Assembly: GCA_002686705.1 (NCBI GenBank)
Contig: NYYH01000002.1
Coordinates: 1 to 45,063, forward strand
Direction of reading: 5' to 3'
DNA length: 45,063 nt
Source: Bacteroidota bacterium
GTDB taxonomy: Bacteria > Bacteroidota > Bacteroidia > Bacteroidales > F082
The first letter of the stretch is position 1. Every line of letters begins with the position of its first letter. A program made the position numbers and the translations under genes. The notes below the pieces were generated by a model that was not told the origin of the DNA, made no database searches, and saw nothing but the letters and a program-made list of their open reading frames with translations. Positions 9,582 to 18,655 of this stretch are shown here, one piece after another.

Positions 9582-11831
9582 ATGCGCTGGTTTATAATAT
9601 TATTTTTGTTATTGGTTGGAGTAACAGCTCTTAAAGGCCAACCAACTTTTCCGGATAATGGACCTTTATTTGTTGATACAACAGTTCCAAGAATTGATAT
9701 CACGATTAATCCTGATACACTGAATTGGTTGTATCAAAATGAAAATTTGGAAAGTGATATAGAATTTACTGCAAGATTCATTTTTAACAATGGTGTAATC
9801 CTCGATACTATCGAACCTGTTGGGTTCAGGTTAAGGGGTAATACTTCCAGATATTCCCAAAAGAAATCATTCAAAGTTTCATTTAATAGATTTACTTCTG
9901 GAGGAAAATATTTTGGAGTAGAAAAGCTCAATCTTAATGGAGAACATAATGATCCATCGGTAATACGATCAAAAGTATGCTGGGATATATTTCGGAAACT
10001 AGACATCCCGGCTCCCAGGTCAAATCATGTGGAGGTATATATCAATAACGATTATTATGGCTTATATATTAGTGTAGAACACATCGATGAAGAATTTGTA
10101 AAATCGCGTTTCACAAACAATGATGGCAACCTTTTTAAATGCCTATACCCTGCAGATCTAAATTATTTAGGTGAAGATCCTGATCTATATAAGTTTGAAC
10201 CATATGGCAGGCGAGCATATGATCTAAAAATAAATAAAGAAGCTGATGATTATACAGATATTGCGAACTTTATTGATGTACTAAACAATACTGTATCTAA
10301 TGAATTGAAATGTGACCTGGATGAAGTTTTTAATACATATGATTATTTAAAAGTTATCGCGGCAGACATACTCGTTGGTAATTGGGATGGATATATATAC
10401 AATCAAAACAACTTTTATCTATACAATAACACAGTTAGTAACAAATTCGAGTTTATCCCTTACGACTATGACAACACACTTGGTATAGATTGGTTGAATC
10501 GTGATTGGGGAACACGTAACATGTACGATTGGGCTCAACATGGTAGCAATTACAGACCATTATATGAACGATTGATGAGTGATCAGGAATTACGTGACCA
10601 ATACACATTCTATATGAACCGAATTGTAACCGAAACCCTTGATATTGATTCATTGATTACAGCAATTGAGCAGCGTAGAGATATGATTGCTCCGTATTTA
10701 GTAAATGACTCTTATTATCCAAGAGATTATGGATACAATATGGATGACTTTTATAATTCATACAACAATGCCCTCGGTGGACATGTTGACTATGGTTTGT
10801 TTCCTTACCTGCAAACAAGAATGAGTTCAATTATTAACCAGCTGGAAAACACGGAAATGAATCCGGTTATAAAGTACATTAAACATCAAAAAATTTCACC
10901 AACAGAGGCTCAGGTTGTTGCATTTATTGAGGTTCAGAATAACCCGGCAAATGTGAGTCTTGAATTTTCATTAGATGGCAGTAATTGGAATTCGACAATC
11001 ATGTATGACGATGGAAATCACAATGATGGCCTTGCCGGAGATATGATTTATGGTGCAACTATAACAGGAATGATTGAAGATAATGAAACTCTTTATCAGA
11101 TTTTTGCAGATGATTCACATGGTAATTCAAATCTAATGCCTTGTGAACCTGTCATAATCAATGCTGTAGATGAAACTCCCCTACTTTTTATCAACGAAAT
11201 AATGGCCTCAAATGAAAGTACCATAGCAGATGAACATGGCAATTACAACGACTGGATTGAGGTATACAATGGTAGTGATAATGCAATTTGGCTTGGCAAT
11301 CTTTACTTAACTGATAACCTTGATGCATCGAACAAATGGTTAATGCCGGATTTCACATTAGGATCAGGTGGTTTTGTGCTGTTTTGGGCGGATAGTGATC
11401 CTGAAGCAGGTGAATTTCATACAAATTTTAAGCTTAGCAAAGATGGTGAAGATGTTGGCATTTTTACAGAAAACCAGAGTGTTATTGATGAGATAGTTTT
11501 TGGTGAACAAACTACAGACATTTCTTATGGTAGAAAATATGATGGAAATATTAATTGGGTATTATTTAATACACCTACACCAGGCTCAACAAATATTCCT
11601 GACGGAATTAGTGATGTGATCGGAGTTGATCAGTTCGTACTTTATCCAAATCCTGTTTCAGGTGACGTAGTTACAATGAGTAAGAATATTAACTACAAAG
11701 TTTACAACATCTTTGGACAAATTATTGGTGAGGGTAATAATTCTAATCAAATTAATGTCTCTGCATATAACAAGGGAATTTACATTGTGATTTCTGACGG
11801 AGGAAGTAAAATGAAGTTAATCGTTAATTAA
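9582..11831 (+). CDS. T9SS-secreted CotH kinase family protein with lamin-tail domain
   Basis: 749 residues. A signal peptide spans about 1-19 (cleavage near LKGQ). The CotH kinase domain (PF08757) spans about 35-420: GFRLRGNTSR near 81, KKSFKVSF near 94, LNLNGEHNDPS near 116, VEHIDE near 165, GNWDGY near 266 and the catalytic-type PYDYDNTLG at 293-301. CotH proteins are atypical Fam20C/SelO-like kinases that phosphorylate secreted proteins. A small Ig-like region (430-525) leads to a lamin-tail domain (about 534-650, with NEIMASNES and NDWIEVYN). A type A T9SS sorting domain from about 677 (LYPNPVSG) to the C-terminus ends it. Likely displayed on the cell surface; partner unknown. It is divergent from the metallophosphoesterase unit. 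Confidence 0.88.
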   Translation: MRWFIILFLLLVGVTALKGQPTFPDNGPLFVDTTVPRIDITINPDTLNWLYQNENLESDIEFTARFIFNNGVILDTIEPVGFRLRGNTSRYSQKKSFKVSFNRFTSGGKYFGVEKLNLNGEHNDPSVIRSKVCWDIFRKLDIPAPRSNHVEVYINNDYYGLYISVEHIDEEFVKSRFTNNDGNLFKCLYPADLNYLGEDPDLYKFEPYGRRAYDLKINKEADDYTDIANFIDVLNNTVSNELKCDLDEVFNTYDYLKVIAADILVGNWDGYIYNQNNFYLYNNTVSNKFEFIPYDYDNTLGIDWLNRDWGTRNMYDWAQHGSNYRPLYERLMSDQELRDQYTFYMNRIVTETLDIDSLITAIEQRRDMIAPYLVNDSYYPRDYGYNMDDFYNSYNNALGGHVDYGLFPYLQTRMSSIINQLENTEMNPVIKYIKHQKISPTEAQVVAFIEVQNNPANVSLEFSLDGSNWNSTIMYDDGNHNDGLAGDMIYGATITGMIEDNETLYQIFADDSHGNSNLMPCEPVIINAVDETPLLFINEIMASNESTIADEHGNYNDWIEVYNGSDNAIWLGNLYLTDNLDASNKWLMPDFTLGSGGFVLFWADSDPEAGEFHTNFKLSKDGEDVGIFTENQSVIDEIVFGEQTTDISYGRKYDGNINWVLFNTPTPGSTNIPDGISDVIGVDQFVLYPNPVSGDVVTMSKNINYKVYNIFGQIIGEGNNSNQINVSAYNKGIYIVISDGGSKMKLIVN

Positions 11832-12006
11832 CTCATCAAATCAACGGCTTTTTCCTCAATTCAAACATTATTATCCCAGGGATAAAAAAAGATAAAATAA
11901 GCGTTCAAGTTCCCAATAAATTACCCAAGTCTCTCCTTAAATGGAGGATGTAGTCAAATATACTACTGACACTTCTAATTATAGATACTAGCTCGTTACA
12001 AAATCA

Positions 12007-12014
12007 TATCTTTG
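12007..12014 (+). promoter_or_regulatory. Candidate -7 box of the CotH lipoprotein gene run
   Basis: TATCTTTG matches TAnnTTTG exactly and lies 38 bases before the GTG start at 12053. It is partly kept (TGTCTTTG) in the decayed copy near 9260. No TTG at the standard -33 spacing. Confidence 0.4.
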
Positions 12015-12052
12015 TAACATCGCTAAATTATCGATAAATACTCTTTTAAGAA

Positions 12053-15000
12053 GTGATTATTTCTAATAAATATCTGAAACTAACAAATATATTAACCGGA
12101 TTATGTTTTTTGATGGTGTTGTCCTCATGTGTGAGAAATACTGTTTTTCATTTTGATAAAAAAGTTATTTGCGATGCTGAGAAACTTACAGAAACAGGAA
12201 ATTTATTTATTGCTGCCAACGATTCTGCTGAATTTTTTACTGGTGGAAAGTTAAGAACTAATCTTGAAGCTCATTCAGGAAAATATTCAGTTCTTACAAC
12301 TCCTAAAAAGAGCCCTTATGCGTTGAAATATATAATAAAATGTAATATACCTGATAAGTACATTAATGTTAGCATTTGGCGCAAGTCGAAAGATGGAAAT
12401 GGAGTACTTGTTATAACTGGCAATAATAATGAAATCCTATATTATGCCTCCAAGACGCCTGTTGAAATATCTGATGATGGTTGGGAAAAACTGGAAGTTG
12501 ATGTGTATACTCCGCCAGATTTTGAGGGTGATACATTAAAGATATATGTTTGGAATAATAGTGCCTATGATGTGTTCTTCGACGATCTTGTAATAGAACC
12601 GAAACCCAATAAGCAATATCCGGACTACAATTATTTTGAAGGATTGGAAATCGTGCTTGATTCTTCAGATTATTTGAAAATAATTGAGAAAAGAAAACGA
12701 GCCTTTGAAAAGGGCATTTTACAAACATCTGATAACGATTGGGTCAAAAGTATTATTGTTGATAATGATAAGGCCAGGAAAGCCAGAGTAAGACTTAAAG
12801 GTGACTGGTTAGACCACTTATGGGGCGATAAATGGTCCTATCGAGTTAAAATGCGAAAGAAAAATACTTTTAACCAGTTACGAACTTTCTCATTGCAAAC
12901 ACCGGCGTCAAGAAATTTTTTGATGGAGTGGCTAACACATAGGTTATATCGCGAAAATGATAATCTAACAACTCGTTATGGATTTATCCCACTGAAATTT
13001 AATAATGAACCAAGAGGTATTTATGTTTGGGAAGAACATTTTACCAAACAGCTCCCAGAATGGAATAATCGTCGTGAAGGACCAATTGTGAAATTCTCTG
13101 AGGATCCCTTCTGGCAGATTCAATTGATAAACATTAATGCTAAAAAATGGCCGGCTTTCCCATATTATCAGGCTGCAACTATCGAACCATTTGGAAAAAC
13201 GAGAACCGTTGAAAATCCTGTTCTTTTCAAGCAATTTCTTAATGCTCAAAAACTCATGAATCAATATAAATATCAGCAAAAAACACCTTCTGAAATATTT
13301 GATCTTGATAGAATTGCCAGTTACTATGCTATGCTTGAACTTACTCACGCCCGGCATGGTATGGTTTGGCATAATCAAAGGATGTATTACAATCCCGTAC
13401 TGTGCAAACTTGAACCCATAGCGTTTGATGGTTATACTGATCATGATGAGCCTAACCTTACTATTGATGATAATATGGCCTACAGAGCTTTTACACATAA
13501 AGAGCCTTTAATAGTCCAGGATCACCTTATTTTAAATTTATTTGCTGATACGCTTTTTCTTAACAGTTATTTGCACTATTTAGTTAAATATAGTAATCCT
13601 GAGTTTATCAGAACCTTTATGAAATCTTCAGAACCCAAAGTATTATATTATGATTCATTATTGAGGTTGGAATTTCCGTATTATCATTATAATGATAGCC
13701 TATTGATTAATAGTGCTAAAGCCATCAGGGATTATATACCGGAGTTGAAAGAAATTATTAATGACAGTTTAGGTGATGGTAAATTTGATTTTAAAGTTGT
13801 TCATGAAGTTTTTAGTGATTCGAGCGTGTATGAGAATACACCAGAGTTTTTCGTTAATGTTTATACTGAATCTAAAAATGATGATACTTCAAGTTTGAGT
13901 ATTTATAATTATTTCCCGCGTGAATTAGTATTTCTAGGAACAGGAGAGGTCAATAAGCTAATTACGGATTACTTTATAGATACGCCAACACTGTCAGCTT
14001 TTTCAAGTGGTATGACTGGACAAATACTTAATATTAAGGCAGATACTTCGGCTAACTACATGTTTTTTATGATTAGAGGACTGATGGACACTTATTCAGT
14101 TCCAATAATGCCATGGCCATTTCCAAAAGGTATCACTCCTCAACAGGAATTATGGGAAAAGATTGATCTGAATAATGAATTTTTTGAAAAGATCTCTGGA
14201 AATAATATTTACGTTAAAAGTGGAATGATTACAATTGATGAACCAATTATAATTCCAGGTGGATACACAGTTAATTTTTCAGCGGGCACAAGAATTAATC
14301 TTGTAGATAGTGCAATGATTATCTCTTATTCAGCAATTCACATGAAAGGTACAAAAGATGATCCTGTGGTAATTACATCTTCTGATTTTTCAGGAAATGG
14401 TTTTACCATACTTCAAGCTGACGGAATGTCGATAATAGAGAATGCAATATTTGAGAATTTATATGCACTTAATTACCACAGCTGGAAGTTAACAGGCGCT
14501 CTTACTTTTTATGAATCGGATGTGACCATTATTAACACAAAATTTTATCGTAACCAGTGCGAGGATGCTTTAAATATTATAAGATCAGATTTTATACTTA
14601 GTAATTCGTCATTCAACAATATTTATAGTGATGCATTCGATGCAGATTTTAGTACCGGAATAGTTGAGAATAATTTTTATACCAACATTAGTAATGATGC
14701 AATGGACTTTTCGGGAAGTGAAATTACAATTATAGATTCAGAAGTTTATGGCGCAAAAGATAAGGGTATTAGCGGTGGAGAAAATTCAAAGCTCACAATT
14801 ATTAATACATCAATTCTAAATTCGAATATTGGCGTTGCTTCGAAAGATTTGTCAATTATTGAGATGATTGATTCGAAAGTGATAGCTTGTAACTATGGCC
14901 TTGTACTTCTGCAAAAAAAACCTGAGTACGGACCATCAATAATGATTCTGAAGAATACATTTATGTTGGATTTAAAAGTTGAAATGCTAATTGAAGATAA

Positions 15001-15070
15001 TTGTAAGGTAAATGTTAATGATAGCACAATATATGGTAAGGAGAAGGATCTAGGTGAGATTTTTTATTAA
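12053..15070 (+). CDS. CotH kinase / right-handed beta-helix lipoprotein (copy 1)
   Basis: 1005 residues from a GTG; an in-frame TAA at 12047-12049 rules out an earlier start. The signal ends in a lipobox LSSC (Cys26), so it is a lipoprotein. Domains: a jelly-roll, carbohydrate-binding-like region (about 60-185, FFDDLVIE), a CotH-type kinase domain (about 200-560) with RLKGDWLDH, LTTRYGFIPL, GIYVWEEHF, REGPIVKF and the acidic EPIAFDG near 459, then a parallel beta-helix from about 715. In the helix Asp838, Asp860, Asp882 and Asp903 recur every 21-22 residues, one coil apart, within QCEDALN, SDAFD, NDAMDFSG and DKGISGGEN. The product ends EIFY. The same architecture and motifs occur in the 33272-36277 gene. 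Only 8 bases separate it from the next gene. Enzymatic role of the helix is unknown. Confidence 0.8.
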   Translation: MIISNKYLKLTNILTGLCFLMVLSSCVRNTVFHFDKKVICDAEKLTETGNLFIAANDSAEFFTGGKLRTNLEAHSGKYSVLTTPKKSPYALKYIIKCNIPDKYINVSIWRKSKDGNGVLVITGNNNEILYYASKTPVEISDDGWEKLEVDVYTPPDFEGDTLKIYVWNNSAYDVFFDDLVIEPKPNKQYPDYNYFEGLEIVLDSSDYLKIIEKRKRAFEKGILQTSDNDWVKSIIVDNDKARKARVRLKGDWLDHLWGDKWSYRVKMRKKNTFNQLRTFSLQTPASRNFLMEWLTHRLYRENDNLTTRYGFIPLKFNNEPRGIYVWEEHFTKQLPEWNNRREGPIVKFSEDPFWQIQLININAKKWPAFPYYQAATIEPFGKTRTVENPVLFKQFLNAQKLMNQYKYQQKTPSEIFDLDRIASYYAMLELTHARHGMVWHNQRMYYNPVLCKLEPIAFDGYTDHDEPNLTIDDNMAYRAFTHKEPLIVQDHLILNLFADTLFLNSYLHYLVKYSNPEFIRTFMKSSEPKVLYYDSLLRLEFPYYHYNDSLLINSAKAIRDYIPELKEIINDSLGDGKFDFKVVHEVFSDSSVYENTPEFFVNVYTESKNDDTSSLSIYNYFPRELVFLGTGEVNKLITDYFIDTPTLSAFSSGMTGQILNIKADTSANYMFFMIRGLMDTYSVPIMPWPFPKGITPQQELWEKIDLNNEFFEKISGNNIYVKSGMITIDEPIIIPGGYTVNFSAGTRINLVDSAMIISYSAIHMKGTKDDPVVITSSDFSGNGFTILQADGMSIIENAIFENLYALNYHSWKLTGALTFYESDVTIINTKFYRNQCEDALNIIRSDFILSNSSFNNIYSDAFDADFSTGIVENNFYTNISNDAMDFSGSEITIIDSEVYGAKDKGISGGENSKLTIINTSILNSNIGVASKDLSIIEMIDSKVIACNYGLVLLQKKPEYGPSIMILKNTFMLDLKVEMLIEDNCKVNVNDSTIYGKEKDLGEIFY

Positions 15071-15078
15071 TTTAAAAT

Positions 15079-16458
15079 ATGAAGAGATTATTAAGGTTCA
15101 TAAAGACAAATATTTCTCTTGCTACAATCATTGTATTAATAATTTCTTTGTGCATAATTATATTCAGGACAGGTCTTTATAAAGACACCGACAAGGTATT
15201 TGTTAACGATGTGCTTAGTTATTATGGTTATTTACCAATTACTTTTATACATAGTGATTTCACAGCGGTTACAATAGATTTAAAAGCCAATCCTAAAATT
15301 TGGACTCATCCAACGACTACTGGTAAACGAGCTTTGAAATATTCCATGGGTATGGCAATACTTTATAGTCCATTCTTTTTTGTCAGTCATTTTTATTCAC
15401 ACATGTTTGGACTTGATACTTCGGGATTTAGTATCCCGTATCAGTTTGCATTGTTAATAAGCAGTCTTATTTATTTATCTATTGGTTTGTTGTTTCTTAG
15501 AAAGTTATTGTTGATTTATTTTGATCAAATAACAGTTTCCATAACTCTTATTGTAATAGTATTTGGAACAAACCTGTTGCAATATGTCACCTACAGGGCA
15601 CCAGTTTCACATGCATACAGTTTTGCACTTTATTCAGTTTTTATTTATTTCACCCTAATGTGGCATCGAAAACCCAATTTTAAAAGATCAATAATTTTAG
15701 GTGTACTTTTAGGGGTAATCACCCTTATACGGCCATCTAACATTGTAATTATTTTGTTCTTCATATTTTATAATATATTTAGCGTGACTGATGCTAAGAA
15801 TAAAGCAATTTTCTTTTTAAAAGAATATAAACAACTTTTGATATTCCTTCTTTTTTCTATTATTATTTGGATACCACAGATACTTTACTGGAAATCGGTT
15901 AGCGGAAACTATTTGTATTACTCCTACCTTGATGAAGGTTTTTTCTTTAGTAATCCACAAATTTACAGAGGATTATTTAGTTATCGAAATGGCTGGTTAA
16001 CATATACGCCTGTAATTGTTTTTGCTCTAGTTGGCATATTTATGTTGATCAAGCGTCATCAGGAGTTTTTCATTCCCATACTAATGTTCACCATCATTAA
16101 TGCTTACATCATTCTATCATGGTGGTGTTGGTGGTATGTAGGCTACGGCAATCGTGCGTTCATCGAATCTTATGCATTGCTATCAATACCATTGGCAACT
16201 TTTCTTTCATGGGTTTTCGATAAAAAAGTGTTGAAAATTATCATTGTGCCTATTATAGCATTCTTAGTGTTTTTAAATAGTTTTATGGTTTGGCAGTTTA
16301 ACAATGGAATGGGGCATTATGATAGCATGACAAAAGAAGCATATTGGAAATACTTTTTGAATGTTAATCGAACAGATCGTATATGGAAATATATTAAACA
16401 TCCTGATTATGGGAAGGCTAAAAAGGGAATTTATTCTACAGTTAATAAAAAGGAATAG
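15079..16458 (+). CDS. Multi-pass membrane protein, probable GT-C-fold glycosyltransferase
   Basis: 459 residues, largely hydrophobic, with about ten membrane segments. The first helix (about 14-30) is followed by a loop DTDKVFVNDVLSYYGYLP, similar in position to the acidic loop of GT-C sugar transferases, and a HPTTTGKRALKYSMG stretch. I recognise the general type (uncharacterised Bacteroidota membrane proteins near family 39), not a named family. It starts 8 bases after the CotH lipoprotein gene and is probably co-transcribed with it. A lipid-linked-sugar-dependent transfer at the outer face of the inner membrane would fit the GT2 gene at the end of the run. Confidence 0.55.
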   Translation: MKRLLRFIKTNISLATIIVLIISLCIIIFRTGLYKDTDKVFVNDVLSYYGYLPITFIHSDFTAVTIDLKANPKIWTHPTTTGKRALKYSMGMAILYSPFFFVSHFYSHMFGLDTSGFSIPYQFALLISSLIYLSIGLLFLRKLLLIYFDQITVSITLIVIVFGTNLLQYVTYRAPVSHAYSFALYSVFIYFTLMWHRKPNFKRSIILGVLLGVITLIRPSNIVIILFFIFYNIFSVTDAKNKAIFFLKEYKQLLIFLLFSIIIWIPQILYWKSVSGNYLYYSYLDEGFFFSNPQIYRGLFSYRNGWLTYTPVIVFALVGIFMLIKRHQEFFIPILMFTIINAYIILSWWCWWYVGYGNRAFIESYALLSIPLATFLSWVFDKKVLKIIIVPIIAFLVFLNSFMVWQFNNGMGHYDSMTKEAYWKYFLNVNRTDRIWKYIKHPDYGKAKKGIYSTVNKKE

Positions 16459-16509
16459 GATACGATCAGAATGAATGTTTTTAAAATGCTTATAATGGTT
16501 GATAAAAAC

Positions 16510-16538
16510 TTGAAGTTATTAATTAAAGATTATTTTTG
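16510..16538 (+). promoter_or_regulatory. Promoter of the ACP-KAS III-SDR-GT2 unit
   Basis: TTG (16510-16512) and, after 18 bases, an exact TATTTTTG (16531-16538) followed by C form a full Bacteroidota -33/-7 pair. The -7 box ends 17 bases before the ACP start codon. This suggests that the four genes from 16556 to 19573 can be transcribed apart from the CotH gene upstream. Confidence 0.55.
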
Positions 16539-16555
16539 CCGAAAAATAAATAAAT

Positions 16556-16798
16556 ATGAACATTACGGATTTTATAAAAAAGATAGAAGAAGAGTTTGAA
16601 GATATACAGCCGAACAGCTTATCACTCAATGATATATTAGAAGATAAATTCACATGGGATTCTATTAATGCGTTAATCTTTTTAGCTCATGTTAACGTTG
16701 AATATGATGTTGAAATTACAGCGGATGAACTTATCAAATCTGTAACTGTAAATGATTTATTCGTACTAGTCGAGTCAAAGTATCAAAAAACAGAGTAA
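16556..16798 (+). CDS. Acyl carrier protein (dedicated, not the FabD/F-linked one)
   Basis: Acidic 80-residue protein with the ACP four-helix pattern. The phosphopantetheine site is Ser36 in FTWDSINAL, a DS dipeptide as in the canonical DSL motif with Ile in place of Leu. Helix III region ADELIKSVTVNDLFVLVE is typical of specialised carrier proteins. The housekeeping acpP normally sits beside fabF; here the neighbours are KAS III, an SDR and a GT2, so this is a pathway-specific carrier. Its stop codon (TAA, 16796-16798) directly abuts the GTG start of the KAS III gene, which indicates translational coupling. Confidence 0.9.
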   Translation: MNITDFIKKIEEEFEDIQPNSLSLNDILEDKFTWDSINALIFLAHVNVEYDVEITADELIKSVTVNDLFVLVESKYQKTE

Positions 16799-17863
16799 GT
16801 GGCCATTTTTCAGGTTCCAAATATTAAAATTGTTGGTATATCAGCCTGCGTTCCAGAAGCTGAGTTTGATAACAATAATTATGATTGGATTAGTGAAAAA
16901 GAACGGGAGACATTGATCAAAACAATCGGTGTAGAAAAAAAGAGACACGCCAAAAAAGGAACCACTACTTCTGATTTATGTAATATCGCAGCAGACAATC
17001 TGATCAATGATCTTAATTGGAACCGTGCAGAAATAGATCTATTGATATTTATTTCGCAATCGCGTGATTACATAATTCCTGCAACTGCTGGTCTATTGCA
17101 GGAAAAACTTTCCCTTTCTCATACATGTATTGCATTTGACATCAGTCTCGGCTGCTCGGGTTATGTTTATGGATTGTCGGTTATTGGTAGTATGATGGCA
17201 ACTGGAAGAATAAAAAAAGGATTACTTTTAACAGGTGATATCAGCACTCTAAACACATCTTATCAGGACAAAAGTGCGTTTCCGCTTTTTGGTGATGCAG
17301 GTACTGCCACTGCGGTTGAGTTGAATAATGATGCTAACTCGATGATGTTCAATCTTCAAACTGATGGGAGTGGTTACGATGCAATTATTATTCCAGATGG
17401 GGGTATCAGGAATTTTGCAAATAAAAACACTTCTTTTGAATATCATAAAATTAGCGATGGTATATTTAGGAACAATTTTAACATTGCATTAGATGGTATC
17501 AAGGTCTTTAATTTCTCGCTAAGAGAGGTTAAACCAAATATCAATAAGCTATTGCAGGAATTTGAATTATCTAATGATGATATTGATTATTTTGTCTTTC
17601 ATCAGGCTAATAAACTGATGAATGAAACCATCAGAAAGCAGCTAAAACTTGACCCGGAAAAAGTTCCTTCATCTCTAGAGAGTTTTGGTAATACGAGTTC
17701 GGCCTCAATACCCCTAACCATTGTAACAGAACTTGCTGATAAAGTTAAAAACAGTAAGTTAACATTACTTCTTTCGGGATTTGGGGTTGGATTATCCTGG
17801 GGGAGTGTAATTTTGGAGACTGAAAATATTGTATGTCCGAAGCTACTTATTTATAAAGACTAA
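16799..17863 (+). CDS. 3-oxoacyl-ACP synthase III (FabH-like)
   Basis: 354 residues starting with GTG immediately after the ACP stop. Thiolase fold with the KAS III catalytic triad intact: Cys119 in SLGCSGYVYGL, His268 in FHQANKLM, Asn298 in GNTSSASIP. Oxyanion and CoA-site features GDAGTA (near 165) and the C-terminal GFGVGLSWG are present. It condenses an acyl-CoA (often acetyl-CoA) with malonyl-ACP to give a 3-ketoacyl-ACP. Placed between its own ACP and a ketoreductase it should feed a short 3-hydroxyacyl chain rather than bulk fatty acid synthesis. A housekeeping fabH would usually lie next to plsX and rpmF, which are absent here. Confidence 0.9.
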   Translation: MAIFQVPNIKIVGISACVPEAEFDNNNYDWISEKERETLIKTIGVEKKRHAKKGTTTSDLCNIAADNLINDLNWNRAEIDLLIFISQSRDYIIPATAGLLQEKLSLSHTCIAFDISLGCSGYVYGLSVIGSMMATGRIKKGLLLTGDISTLNTSYQDKSAFPLFGDAGTATAVELNNDANSMMFNLQTDGSGYDAIIIPDGGIRNFANKNTSFEYHKISDGIFRNNFNIALDGIKVFNFSLREVKPNINKLLQEFELSNDDIDYFVFHQANKLMNETIRKQLKLDPEKVPSSLESFGNTSSASIPLTIVTELADKVKNSKLTLLLSGFGVGLSWGSVILETENIVCPKLLIYKD

Positions 17864-17867
17864 TTAT

Positions 17868-18617
17868 ATGAGCTATTGTGATCTGTCAGATAAAACCATT
17901 CTAGTAACTGGTGCTTCATCAGGTATTGGAAAACAGGCTGCTATAAAGATTTCTCAACAGGGAGGAACATTAATTATAACAGGACGCAACAAGGAACGCT
18001 TGACAAATACGTTTAATAGCCTTGTCGGAGAAAATCATAAGATGCATGTTGCTAACCTGGAAAACGAAGAAGAGATATCTAGCTTTGTTTCGGAATTATC
18101 TGCAATCAATGGATTAGTACATTGTGCAGGAATAGTTGGACCCACACCAGCAAAGTTCATCAGAAAGAAAAATATTGAGATGTTGATGCGGATAAACTTT
18201 GAAGTTCCGGTTTTGCTGACAGGAAGTATACTCCTTTCTAAAAAACTGATGGACCATTCTTCAATAGTCTTCATGTCAACAATCGCTACCCAAATGCCTT
18301 ATTTTGGGGGTGCGTTGTATAATAGTGCAAAATCAGCAATTGAATCCTACTCAAAAACACTTGCTTTAGAACTGGTTAAGAAGGGTATTCGGGCGAATTG
18401 TTTATCACCTGGTTTGGTTAATACCCCATTAATAAAGAAACCTGTAAGTGAAGGACAAATGGAACTTATGACCGAGTCATTAGAACGATATATTAAAAAG
18501 TATCCAATGGGTATGGGTGAATCAGAAGATATTGCGAATGCCATTGTGTTCTTTTTATCGGATGAATCAAGATGGATCTCGGGTACAAATCTCTTAATGG
18601 GAGGCGTAGTGCAGTAA
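17868..18617 (+). CDS. SDR-family oxidoreductase, FabG-like 3-oxoacyl-ACP reductase
   Basis: 250 residues from the ATG at 17868, 4 bases after the KAS III stop; a longer frame exists upstream but overlaps that gene and adds nothing to the fold. TGASSGIG (14-21) is the cofactor loop of classical SDRs, and the catalytic set is Ser137, Tyr151 and Lys155 (YNSAK). The adenine-ribose region ITGRNKER suggests NADPH preference. The SPGLVNTPL segment and a closing GTNLLMGGV are typical of FabG relatives. With the preceding KAS III and ACP it can produce a 3-hydroxyacyl-ACP. No dehydratase or enoyl reductase accompanies it. Confidence 0.88.
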   Translation: MSYCDLSDKTILVTGASSGIGKQAAIKISQQGGTLIITGRNKERLTNTFNSLVGENHKMHVANLENEEEISSFVSELSAINGLVHCAGIVGPTPAKFIRKKNIEMLMRINFEVPVLLTGSILLSKKLMDHSSIVFMSTIATQMPYFGGALYNSAKSAIESYSKTLALELVKKGIRANCLSPGLVNTPLIKKPVSEGQMELMTESLERYIKKYPMGMGESEDIANAIVFFLSDESRWISGTNLLMGGVVQ

Positions 18618-18655
18618 ATATCTTAACTTAGCTGCATAAAATAATCGATATTATT

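Noticed and set aside
12965..13498. A 177-codon minus-strand open frame opposite the CotH lipoprotein gene
   Set aside because: It lies fully inside a well-supported gene in antisense, has a composition unlike a real protein and no recognisable domain or start signal.
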